Positions 16,763 to 24,186 of a stretch of DNA of 32,968 nt are shown here, piece after piece. Source of the stretch: Vicinamibacteria bacterium (lineage in GTDB: Bacteria; Acidobacteriota; Vicinamibacteria; Vicinamibacterales; UBA8438); NCBI GenBank assembly GCA_022820675.1, contig JAJEFC010000038.1, forward strand, positions 1 through 32,968, read 5' to 3'. The position numbers and the translations under genes were made by a program. The notes under the pieces are model-generated. The model was not told the origin of the DNA and made no database searches. It saw only the letters and a list, made by a program, of their open reading frames with translations. Every line of letters starts with the position of its first letter. The stretch's first letter is position 1.

Positions 16763-18211
16763 TCAGAACGGCGGGCCGTCCCAGCGGTCGCGCCGCACCA
16801 GCTCGCCGCTGCCCGCCGCCCCCAGCACCTCGCCGTTGCGGTAGACGATCTCGCCCCGGCGCATCGTCAGGGTCGGCCAGCCCGTCACCACCCGGCCCGC
16901 GTGGACCGAGTAGCCGCTGTTCGACAGCATGTCCTCGTTGCGGATGGTCCGCGTCTCCTCCGGGTCCCACAGCACGAGGTCCGCGTCCGACCCGACCGCG
17001 ATCGCCCCCTTGCGGGGGTACAGCCCGAACAGCCTGGCGGGGTTGCTGGAGGTGACCTCGACGAAGCGCTCCAGGCTGATCCGCCCGTCCCCGACGCCCT
17101 CGGAGTAGAGCATCGGCAGCATCACCTGGAGGTTGCTCATGCCCGCGCGGTGCTGCACGACGTTCTGCGCGGGGTCGAGCTTCTGCTCGCGCGTGTAGGC
17201 GACGTGGTCGGTGGCCACGACGTGCACGGTGCCGCGGGCGATGCCGTCCCACAGGGCGTCGACGTCGCTCTGCTCCCGCAACGGGGGCTGGCCGATGTAG
17301 AGGCCCGGGGTGGGGCCGTCGAACCGCTCGCGGGTCAGGTGCAGGTAGATGGGGCGGGTCTCGACGTACACCGGCAGGCCGCGCGCCTGCGCCCGCTCGG
17401 CGACCCGCAGGGCGCCCTCCGACGACAGGTGGACGATGTAGAGGGCGGCGCCCGTCTGCTCGGCCATCGACACGGCGCGCTGCGTGGCCGCGACCTCCGC
17501 CGTGACCGGCCGGGCGTCGGGGAAGTTCTCGAGGCCGCCGCGCCCCTCCGCCAGCAGCCGCTCCGACGTGATCTGCACGAGGGCCGCGTCCTCGCAGTGC
17601 ATCATCATGAGCACGCCGGTCTCGCGGGCCGCGTGCATGGTCGAGACGAAGCCGGCAGCGTTGGCGTCGTAGGTGGGCCTGACCATGAACACCTTGATGG
17701 TGGTCTGCCCGGTGGCGGCGAGCTCCGCGAGGGTCTCGGGGGTGGCGGTCGCGGGGTCGGAGACGATGGGGTGGAAGATGAAGTCGGCGATGGCCTGCTC
17801 GTCCACGTCCGCCGCCGCCTGCGCCACCGCCGCGGCCGGCGTGCTGCCCGCCCCCACCCCGCCGAAGTTCGAGATCGTCGTGATGCCGCCCGCGAGGGCC
17901 GCGCGCGAGCCCGACGTGTAGTCGTCCAGCCGGTCGCGGCCGAGGTGCACGTGGGGGTCGACGCCCCCCGGCAGCACCAGCCGGCCGCGCGCATCGATCT
18001 CGCGGCTGTCCGCACCGCGGGCGGCGAGTCCGGTGCCGATCTCGGCGATCGTGGAGCCGACGACCCGGATGTCGGCCGAGCGCAGGCCGCCGGCCGTGAA
18101 GACCTCGCCGCCGCGGATGATCGTCTCGGGCCCGGTCTGCGCCCCGGCGGCGAGGGCCGTCAGCCCGAGGGCGCCGAGGGGAACGAGGCTTCGCAGTGCC
18201 TTCATCGCCAT
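16763..18211 (-). CDS. Exported D-hydantoinase/dihydropyrimidinase-like amidohydrolase
   Basis: 482 residues. Starts at the ATG at 18211 (MAMKALRSL), behind GGGAGA at 6-7 nt spacing; the open frame continues far upstream but only as a shadow of the opposite strand. A signal peptide (about residues 1-24, ending LAAGAQ) precedes the catalytic domain, which is unusual because classical hydantoinases are cytosolic. Motifs: GGVDPHVHLGRD (His 87 and 89), TTIKVFMVRP with the carboxylated lysine, MMMHCEDA, ALYIVHLSSEGAL and VATDHVAYT with the catalytic Asp. The C-terminus ends with the composite-domain strands. It is probably a periplasmic hydrolase of cyclic ureides or imides; the substrate is inferred only from family. 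Confidence 0.88.
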   Translation of the reverse strand: MAMKALRSLVPLGALGLTALAAGAQTGPETIIRGGEVFTAGGLRSADIRVVGSTIAEIGTGLAARGADSREIDARGRLVLPGGVDPHVHLGRDRLDDYTSGSRAALAGGITTISNFGGVGAGSTPAAAVAQAAADVDEQAIADFIFHPIVSDPATATPETLAELAATGQTTIKVFMVRPTYDANAAGFVSTMHAARETGVLMMMHCEDAALVQITSERLLAEGRGGLENFPDARPVTAEVAATQRAVSMAEQTGAALYIVHLSSEGALRVAERAQARGLPVYVETRPIYLHLTRERFDGPTPGLYIGQPPLREQSDVDALWDGIARGTVHVVATDHVAYTREQKLDPAQNVVQHRAGMSNLQVMLPMLYSEGVGDGRISLERFVEVTSSNPARLFGLYPRKGAIAVGSDADLVLWDPEETRTIRNEDMLSNSGYSVHAGRVVTGWPTLTMRRGEIVYRNGEVLGAAGSGELVRRDRWDGPPF

Positions 18212-18300
18212 ACCTGTCTCCCGTTCTGCTTCCTCGTTGCGCCGGCGGAAGCGGCCCATTATCGCATCCGCCCTGCTCGCGGGGCCTGCCGGACTCGTCG

Positions 18301-18519
18301 CGCCGCTCAGCGGCATCGGCGCAACGCCGCCGCCACTGTCCTTCGCTGAGCCGCTCGCGCCCCGGAATCGTCGCGCCGCTCGCCGCGCCGGCGTACGACG
18401 ACGCCCACCTCTTCCTCGGTCAGCCGATCCTCCCGGAAAATCGCGGCGCCGCTCGCCGCGGCGGCGTGCGTGATTCTCGACCAGACCCGGAACACCACCG
18501 CCGAGCGGCACCCGGAGCC
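18301..18519. repeat. Degenerate 73-bp tandem repeat in the 366-bp gap between divergent genes
   Basis: CGCCGCTC recurs at 18301, 18374 and 18447, exactly 73 bp apart, and the words TCGCGCCGCTCGCCGCG and CCGGAA(AA)TCG recur in register. The units are much more decayed than the array after folD and share no clear sequence with it. The rest of the gap (18212-18577) holds the leaders of both divergent genes and the GGAGG ribosome site at 18568-18572. I see no gene. Confidence 0.45.
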
Positions 18520-18577
18520 GACGGTTGATCGATAATGGCGGTGGTCCGACCGATCGGTCGAGCGATTGGAGGCAGCC

Positions 18578-19144
18578 ATGAGGTTCCGCTGGCCCACCGT
18601 CGTCGCCGCGTCGTGTCTCTCGCTGTCGGCGGCCCCGGCCGGCGCGCAGTGGGCGCAGTGCGCGGCCGATCTCGAGGAGCTGCGCGCGGTGGCCCGCGCG
18701 GTGCACGAGAGCGCCGACCGGGTCGCGTCGATTGAGACCGCGATCAGGACCGGGGAAGAGGCGTACAACCGGTGCATGGAAGATCGCCAGAACTTCAGCG
18801 CCGACCCCGCGACGAACCCGTTCCCCGGCTCGATCAGGCGCAGCAACTGCAGCCAGGAGGCGATGTCGGTTCGATCTGCCGAGCAGCGTTATCCGGTCGA
18901 GATGAACCGGGCCCGGGAGGCCTTCGCCAACCTGGCGTTCGCGGTCCAGACGGTGGAGCAGAGCTGTCAGTATCCGCTCGCGGCGATGGCCCCCGCCCCG
19001 GGAGGCGCGGCTCGCAGCCCCGCCTGCGACCGCTTCCTGCGGACCCGGCGGGGCGTGCCGGTCGAATCGCTCCGACGCCTTTGCGTGGCCGAGATGTCCC
19101 CGGAGGAGTGCCGCGCCTGTCTGGGCGAGCCGCCACGGGAGTAG
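18578..19144 (+). CDS. Cysteine-rich secreted protein of unknown function
   Basis: 188 residues from the ATG at 18578, which has GGAGG 5 nt upstream; a TTG at 18566 is less likely. A clear signal peptide (MRFRWPTVVAASCLSLSA..PAGAQ) is followed by a helical region (CAADLEELRAVARAVHESAD) that may form a coiled coil. The mature part has eight cysteines, including a C-terminal ECRAC and RLCVAE, which suggests disulfide bonds or metal binding outside the cytoplasm. I do not recognise the family. It ends before a strong hairpin and shows no operon partner. Confidence 0.7.
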   Translation: MRFRWPTVVAASCLSLSAAPAGAQWAQCAADLEELRAVARAVHESADRVASIETAIRTGEEAYNRCMEDRQNFSADPATNPFPGSIRRSNCSQEAMSVRSAEQRYPVEMNRAREAFANLAFAVQTVEQSCQYPLAAMAPAPGGAARSPACDRFLRTRRGVPVESLRRLCVAEMSPEECRACLGEPPRE

Positions 19145-19195
19145 CCCGCCCATCGTCGCCGGCGATTCCGCCTGGCGTCATCGCAGGTGCGGAGT

Positions 19196-19232
19196 CCAGC
19201 CCGGCCGTCAGGTTGCGCGACGGCCGGGCTGG
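19196..19232. terminator. Perfect 14-bp hairpin between convergent genes
   Basis: CCAGCCCGGCCGTC and GACGGCCGGGCTGG are exact complements around a 9-nt loop. It sits 52 bp after the plus-strand gene and 45 bp after the end of the minus-strand fragment, so it can serve both. It lacks a T tract, as is common in high-GC genomes. Confidence 0.75.
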
Positions 19233-19276
19233 AGCGTGAAGCCGCGGACCCGCCGTAGCGGGCCGGGCGGCGCCGA

Positions 19277-19582
19277 CTAGTGCTGGGCCGGCCAGCCCTC
19301 GTCGAGCGGCAGCGACTCGTCCGCCGTGATCTTCAGGTGGGCGCAGTGGTGATAGCTGCAGGCGCCGGGGTTGTTGCAGGCGTGCTCCGCCATCCACTGG
19401 ATGACCTGGAGCCAACACCTGTCGCAGTTGATGTTGGGAACGCGGATCTCGGTCTCGAACTCGATCGGGGTCGGCTCGCGCTCGTGGTGGATGAACAGGC
19501 CGTCGGCGAGCAGCACTGGCTGCGCGGGCACCTCGACACGAGGCCGGCCGGCGGCACGGGCCCGCCAGCCCGTGACAGCCAT
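19277..19582 (-). CDS. Probable C-terminal fragment of a secreted Cys/His-rich (polysaccharide monooxygenase-like) protein
   Basis: From the ATG at 19582 this gives 101 residues; the frame stays open to 19693 without a better start. The conserved-looking part is [34 protein letters not shown] and [15 protein letters not shown]: four or five cysteines with a YHHCA motif, reminiscent of the C-terminal end of LPMO-like secreted proteins of deltaproteobacteria and Acidobacteria. No signal peptide and no N-terminal metal-binding His are present, and the cyclophilin gene occupies the space where they would be. I read it as a 5'-truncated remnant, but a small intact protein is possible. Confidence 0.45.
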   Translation of the reverse strand: MAVTGWRARAAGRPRVEVPAQPVLLADGLFIHHEREPTPIEFETEIRVPNINCDRCWLQVIQWMAEHACNNPGACSYHHCAHLKITADESLPLDEGWPAQH

Positions 19583-19707
19583 GTGAGAATGGGCCGGTCC
19601 GACCGGACCGGCGGCCTCGGGACAGAGCCCCATGCCGCGCCGAGACCGGTTCACGCGGGATGCGCCGCCGGTCGGCCCCCGGCGGCGGGTCATTGGAGGT
19701 GAGAACG

Positions 19708-20226
<519 letters not shown>

Positions 20227-20414
20227 GACCGAAGTCTGCGGGAGGTGCGCGGACGGTTCCAGGGTGGCTCCCACCGTTCCCGGACGGCCCGCACGCCGGC
20301 AGGGCTCGGCGGGACGCGGCGCCTTCGGCGCGGGCATCGGACAGGACGCTCAGTGTGCCGTGGCCGCTCTCGCGGCCGTGGTCCGGCGCCGATCTCTGGT
20401 AGATTGGTGTCCCC

Positions 20415-20960
20415 GTGGATACACCCGAAGCGGCTCCCCGCGGGCCCGATCGCCGGTTGTGCGACGACCTCGCGCGCGGCCTGCGCGCCGGGCCGGCGGT
20501 CCGCCTCGCGTGGCTGTTCGGAAGCCGAGCGCGCGGCGCGGCCCGCCGGGACAGCGACGTGGACGTCGCCGTGCTCGTCGGCGACGCATGCACAGCCGGG
20601 CCGGGAGCGGTCAAGGACACGATGTTCCGGGTAATTGGCGCGCTCGGCCGGTTCGTCCGCAGCGACCTCGTCGACCTCGTGCTCCTCGACCACGCGCCCC
20701 CGCTGCTGAGACACCGCGTTATCCGCGACGGCGTCCTGCTGTACGCGCGCTCCGACGCCGAGCGTGCGCGCTTCGTCCGCCGTACGCTCAGGGAGTATCT
20801 CGACCTCGAACCCCGGCTGCGCGAGCAGAACCGGCTGCGGTTGCGCCGGCTCAGGGAGGGACGACCGCGCCATGATGGTCGACACCGCGATCTTCTTGCG
20901 GCGGCTGGACGCGCTGGACGACTACTTGCGGCGCCTTCGCAGCCTGGGTCGGGCGCGTGA
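20415..20960 (+). CDS. MNT-type nucleotidyltransferase antitoxin (MntA-like)
   Basis: Minimal nucleotidyltransferase of HEPN/MNT modules, which AMPylates and silences the HEPN RNase toxin. From the GTG at 20415 the frame gives 181 residues. The catalytic motif GSRARGAARRDSDVDVAV (36-53) has GS and the D-x-D pair (48, 50), and a third Asp follows in DLVDLVLLD, so the active site is complete. The frame overlaps the HEPN gene by ~90 bp; the last ~30 residues are Arg/Gly/Ala-rich and look like read-on past a natural end near 20872, where ATGATG offers the usual overlap in another frame. A small indel near the 3' end is possible. Confidence 0.8.
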   Translation: MDTPEAAPRGPDRRLCDDLARGLRAGPAVRLAWLFGSRARGAARRDSDVDVAVLVGDACTAGPGAVKDTMFRVIGALGRFVRSDLVDLVLLDHAPPLLRHRVIRDGVLLYARSDAERARFVRRTLREYLDLEPRLREQNRLRLRRLREGRPRHDGRHRDLLAAAGRAGRLLAAPSQPGSGA

Positions 20961-21302
20961 GTCCGACTACCTCGCCGACCCGGGCATCCACGATCTCGCC
21001 GCGCGGTACCTGCACCTGGCGATGGAAGCGACCATCGACCTCGCCAACCACTGGATCTCCGATGCGGGCCTGCGGATGCCGGAGACGAACCGCGACGCAT
21101 TCACCTGCCTGGAGGAAGCCGGCGAGATCGATGCCGAGCTGGCTCGACGTTTGCGCGAGTGGGCGGGTTTCCGCACGTCCTGGTGCACGACTACCTGACC
21201 ATCGATCACGGCATCGCGTACAGGGCGATCCGCGACGACCTCGGCGACCTCGACGCATTCCGCGGCTGGGCTCTCGGCAAGCTCGACTCCGGCAAGTCCT
21301 GA
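20872..21302 (+). pseudogene. HEPN toxin gene frameshifted inside its catalytic motif
   Basis: Starts MMVDTAIFLRRLDALDDYLRRL behind GGGAGGG and follows the DUF86/HEPN pattern (helices, ...ARYLHLAMEATIDLANHWIS...). In the annotated frame it ends early as WAGFRTSWCTTT. One base later in frame the DNA reads VLVHDYLTIDHGIAYRAI..., so a single A lost from CGCAACGTC (now CGCACGTC, 21172-21179) breaks RNVLVHDY, the RX4HXY motif that holds the catalytic Arg/His and the Tyr that MNT modifies. The continued frame runs to TGA at 21300-21302 with normal codon use. The toxin is therefore probably dead in this strain, unless the base loss is a sequencing error. Confidence 0.82.
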
Positions 21303-21324
21303 GCGGCTGTGTCCGCGATCACGG

Positions 21325-21561
21325 CTACTTCTCCAGCGCGACGGGGTCCGGCCGGTCGCGCTCGTTCACCACCGTCTCGAGGGCGGCGATCGTGTCCTCG
21401 GCCAGCAGGACTTCGTCGATGTGCTCGAGGAAGTGCGACGCCGTGTATCGTTCGTCCTGGAGCGTGCGCTCGATCACGCGGCTGAACGATTCGCCGGGCC
21501 GCTTGCGAGCAGCGAGCAGCTCGTACGATTCCAGGTCGATCGTGATGGTCTTGACAGCCAT
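21325..21561 (-). CDS. VapB/DUF217-like antitoxin without a toxin
   Basis: 78 residues from the ATG at 21561 (MAVKTITIDLESYELLAARK). This N-terminus and the following RPGESFSRVIERTL are the ribbon-helix-helix pattern of the VapB-like DUF217 antitoxins, which repress their operon and block a PIN-domain VapC RNase. The C-terminal half (FLEHIDEVLLAEDTIAALETVVNERDR) is the toxin-contact region. VapC should lie directly downstream on the minus strand, but only 22 bp remain before the end of the broken HEPN gene. An ATG at 21594 would add 11 residues outside the family pattern. Confidence 0.75.
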   Translation of the reverse strand: MAVKTITIDLESYELLAARKRPGESFSRVIERTLQDERYTASHFLEHIDEVLLAEDTIAALETVVNERDRPDPVALEK

Positions 21562-21700
21562 GCCCGCAGCATACATTTGCCCAGGCTGCTTCATGCCTTC
21601 CGCCCGGTGTCTTCTCCCCGGCCGGGTTGACGGCCGCCGGCATCGGAGCGATCATGCGTCGACAGTCGGGTCGAAGGAGACCCGGGAAGGAGCAAGGTCC

Positions 21701-22726
21701 GTGGCCATCCAGCGATACACGGCGGCGACATGTACGGCGTTCGTTCTGGCGGTGGGCGTTCTCGCCCCGGTCGCGGCCCATGCCCAGCCGGCGGCCGCCG
21801 ACGATGCGGCGCCCCGGACCGCCTGGGGCGCCCCCGACCTGAACGGCGTGTGGGACTTCCGCACCCTGACCCCGTTCGAGCGGCCCGAGGCCCTGGCCGA
21901 CCAGGCGGTGTTCACGCCCGAGGAGGCGGCGCAGTTCGAGGCCGATCGCCTCGCCGCGTTCGCGGTCCGCGACGACCAGGAGCCGGCGGACGTGGTGGGC
22001 AACTACAACCAGTTCTGGTTCGACCCCGGCAACCGGGTCAGCGAGACCCGGCAGACGTCGCTGGTGACCGACCCGCCCGACGGCCGGGTGCCGCCCCTGT
22101 CGGCGGACGCGGCGGCGCGGCGGGAGGCGCAGCAGCAGGCGCGGGCCGGCGTCAACCGCCATTCTCCGACCTCCGGGGGCTGGGTCGAGGACCTCGGGCC
22201 GGGCATGTTCGCGGTGCGCTGTCTGCTCGGGTTCAACAGCGGCCCGCCGATGACCCCCGGTGGCTACAACCAGAACCTCCAGGTGTTCCAGACCGAGGAC
22301 CACGTCGTCCTGCTCAACGAGATGGTGCACAGCTCGCGCGTGATCCCGCTCGACGGGCGCCCCCATGTCGACGACGGCGTGCGCCAGTGGATGGGCGATT
22401 CGCGGGGCCGCTGGGAGGGCGACACCCTGGTGGTGGAGACGACGAACTTCCTGCGCGAGACGAGCTTCCGGGGCGGCGTGACCACCGCCGATCTGCACCT
22501 CGTCGAGCGGTTCACCCGGGTGTCCGAGGGGACGCTGATGTACCAGGTCACGGTGAACGATCCGAACGCCTGGGACCAGCCCTGGAGCTACCAGATCCCC
22601 ATGGTGAAGAACGACCAGCCGCTGTTCGAGTACGCCTGCCATGAGGGCAACTACGGGCTCTACAACATCCTCGCCGGCGCGGTGGTGCAGGAAGCGGAGG
22701 CGGACGCGGCAGAGCCCGGCCGCTGA
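21701..22726 (+). CDS. Secreted protein of the GVWDFR/ACHEGNYG family, paralogue A
   Basis: 341 residues from a GTG at 21701 with AAGGAG 8 nt upstream; the frame is open further upstream but crosses other genes. Signal peptide ends APVAAHAQ. Family marks, in order: WGAPDLNGVWDFRTLTPFERP, TDPPDGRVPPL, RCLLGFNSGPPM.PGGYNQN.QVFQT.DHVVLLNEMVHSSRVIPLDGR (read in pieces), GDSRGRWEGDTLVVETTNFLRETSFRG and FEYACHEGNYGLYNILAGA. The family is frequent, in many copies, in Acidobacteriota genomes and has no known function. Periplasmic location and a tight beta-rich fold are likely. A TIM-barrel enzyme starts 12 bp later. Confidence 0.85.
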   Translation: MAIQRYTAATCTAFVLAVGVLAPVAAHAQPAAADDAAPRTAWGAPDLNGVWDFRTLTPFERPEALADQAVFTPEEAAQFEADRLAAFAVRDDQEPADVVGNYNQFWFDPGNRVSETRQTSLVTDPPDGRVPPLSADAAARREAQQQARAGVNRHSPTSGGWVEDLGPGMFAVRCLLGFNSGPPMTPGGYNQNLQVFQTEDHVVLLNEMVHSSRVIPLDGRPHVDDGVRQWMGDSRGRWEGDTLVVETTNFLRETSFRGGVTTADLHLVERFTRVSEGTLMYQVTVNDPNAWDQPWSYQIPMVKNDQPLFEYACHEGNYGLYNILAGAVVQEAEADAAEPGR

Positions 22727-22738
22727 GGGTGATGACCG

Positions 22739-23647
22739 ATGCTGACGAGACGCAACCTTCTGCTGGCGCCCCTGGCCGTGCCTTTCGCGCGGCTCGCCGG
22801 GGCGCAATCGGCCGAGCCCGGCAAGATGCTGCTGGCCATGCACCAGAACACGTCGCGGGCGGCCGGCTACCGCGGCTCGCTGGAGGGCTGGGCGCGGGCC
22901 GGCATCCGCTACGTCGAGCTCAACGACCGGCTGCTGGTCGACTTCCTCGCCAACGACACGCTGCCGGCGGCGAGGCGCGTGATGACCGACAACGGGATGA
23001 CGCCGGTCTCGGCCGCGGTGGCCCTGCCCGACCTGTGGATTCCGGGGCCGGCACGGGCCGCCTCGCTCGACACGTGGCGGGAACGATGCGAGCAGTTCGC
23101 GAGCCTCGGCCTCGAGCGCATCTACTCGCCGTCGGTGACGAACCGGCCGGTCACCGCCGCCGACTTCGACGCCACGCCGGCCGCCATCCGCGAGGTGGCG
23201 GAGATCACCGCCGGGTTCGGCCTCACCACGATGATCGAGTTCACGCGGACGTCGACCCACCTGTCCACGCTCACGTCGTCGCTGGCAATGATCCGGGCCG
23301 CTGGCCATCCCGCCGTCCGGCCGATGATCGACTTCTTCCACTTCTGGTCGGGCATGAGCAAGTTCGAGGACCTCGACCTCCTCGAGCCGGGCGAGCTGGC
23401 CCACACGCACTTCCAGGACCTGCTGGACGGACCGCGCGAGCTCATCGACAACGATTCGCGCATCATTCCCGGCGACGGCATCGCCCCGGTGGTGCGCATC
23501 CTGCAGAAGCTGGCCGAGAAGGAGTTCACGGGCGCGCTCTCCGTCGAGCTGTTCCGGGCCGAGCTGGTGCAGGGCGACCCGTTCGAGGTGGCGACCGAGA
23601 TCCGCAGGAAGTGCGAGGCGGTGATGGAAGAGGCCGGCGTGCTGTAG
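22739..23647 (+). CDS. Sugar phosphate isomerase/epimerase-like TIM-barrel protein, probably Tat-exported
   Basis: 302 residues of the xylose-isomerase-like AP2 barrel family. The N-terminus MLTRRNLLLAPLAVPFARLAGAQ has the twin arginines and hydrophobic stretch of a Tat signal, fitting export of a folded metalloenzyme. Metal-ligand positions are plausible in TMIEFTRTS (Glu), PMIDFFHFW (Asp/His), HTHFQD (His) and GALSVELFR (Glu). It lies 12 bp after paralogue A, so the two are probably one transcript. Exact reaction unknown; relatives isomerise or epimerise sugars and inositol derivatives. Confidence 0.85.
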   Translation: MLTRRNLLLAPLAVPFARLAGAQSAEPGKMLLAMHQNTSRAAGYRGSLEGWARAGIRYVELNDRLLVDFLANDTLPAARRVMTDNGMTPVSAAVALPDLWIPGPARAASLDTWRERCEQFASLGLERIYSPSVTNRPVTAADFDATPAAIREVAEITAGFGLTTMIEFTRTSTHLSTLTSSLAMIRAAGHPAVRPMIDFFHFWSGMSKFEDLDLLEPGELAHTHFQDLLDGPRELIDNDSRIIPGDGIAPVVRILQKLAEKEFTGALSVELFRAELVQGDPFEVATEIRRKCEAVMEEAGVL

Positions 23648-23692
23648 TCTGAAGGTCTGTGCCGCAGTAATGGTGCCAGGTCCCAGCAGGGC

Positions 23693-23735
23693 TTGGTTGG
23701 GCGGCGAGCGGGGCCGGAGGCGGCGGACTCCGGGC
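23693..23735 (+). repeat. Partial, diverged copy of the dispersed repeat core
   Basis: GGTTGGGCGGCGAGCGGGGC followed by CGGAGGCGGCGGACTCCGGGC aligns with the core of the 27134 copy (GATTGGGCGCCAAGCGGAGC, CGGAGGCGACGATTGGCGGG), with roughly 25 of 30 core positions identical. The upstream half of the element is not recognisable here. The surrounding gap (23648-23894) shows no gene. Confidence 0.4.
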
Positions 23736-23894
23736 CGGGAATCTGCCCCGTTGCCCTGTGGTAGCATGGCCACGGGGCCGGGCGGGCTTGCGGTGGCCCG
23801 GTGAACCGGTGACCCTTGGCGGCGCCATTCCAGAAGCGCCAGCGCATGCCAGTTCGGGTCGCCTGCCGCGCCGCATCGTTCACCGAGGTTGTCG

Positions 23895-24092
23895 ATGAAG
23901 ACCGTGTCAGCAAAGGCCTACGCGGCGCATACTGCCGCCAACGTGCCGCCCGAGCTGGCCCTCGAGGCCGCGGCCGAGATGGGTGAGATCGCCGGCGACG
24001 TTCGCATCCTCAAGTGGATGGTCGGCGCGTCGATCGGGCTGACCCTGGTGATGCTGGCGATGCTGTTCCAAATCGCCCTGCGACTTCCCTGA
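23895..24092 (+). CDS. Small membrane protein (DUF1640-like tail)
   Basis: 65 residues from the ATG at 23895, with GAGG six bases upstream; a TTG at 23889 is possible. The first half is soluble and Ala-rich (KAYAAHTAANVPPELALEAAAEMGEIAG), the second half one transmembrane helix (LKWMVGASIGLTLVMLAMLFQIAL). The layout 'VPP.LA..AAE...DVRILKWMVG' resembles DUF1640 coiled-coil membrane proteins with the long central coiled coil missing. It may be a short relative or a deleted copy. Function unknown. Confidence 0.5.
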   Translation: MKTVSAKAYAAHTAANVPPELALEAAAEMGEIAGDVRILKWMVGASIGLTLVMLAMLFQIALRLP

Positions 24093-24186
24093 AATCCTCG
24101 ATCTCGTGACCCCGCCGACCGGACGGCCAAGGTGTTCGTGGCGTCGGCGGCGGTCGACAATCCTCGCCATGTGCCGGAGGCATCAC

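Noticed and set aside
18212..19153. N-terminal extension of the hydantoinase by over 300 residues
   Set aside because: The signal peptide and ribosome site place the start at 18211; the upstream part is a shadow of the Cys-rich gene and its leader.
23122..23913. 263-codon minus-strand gene overlapping the TIM-barrel gene
   Set aside because: No recognisable domain; its first part lies in a repeat-bearing spacer and the rest is antisense to a clear gene.
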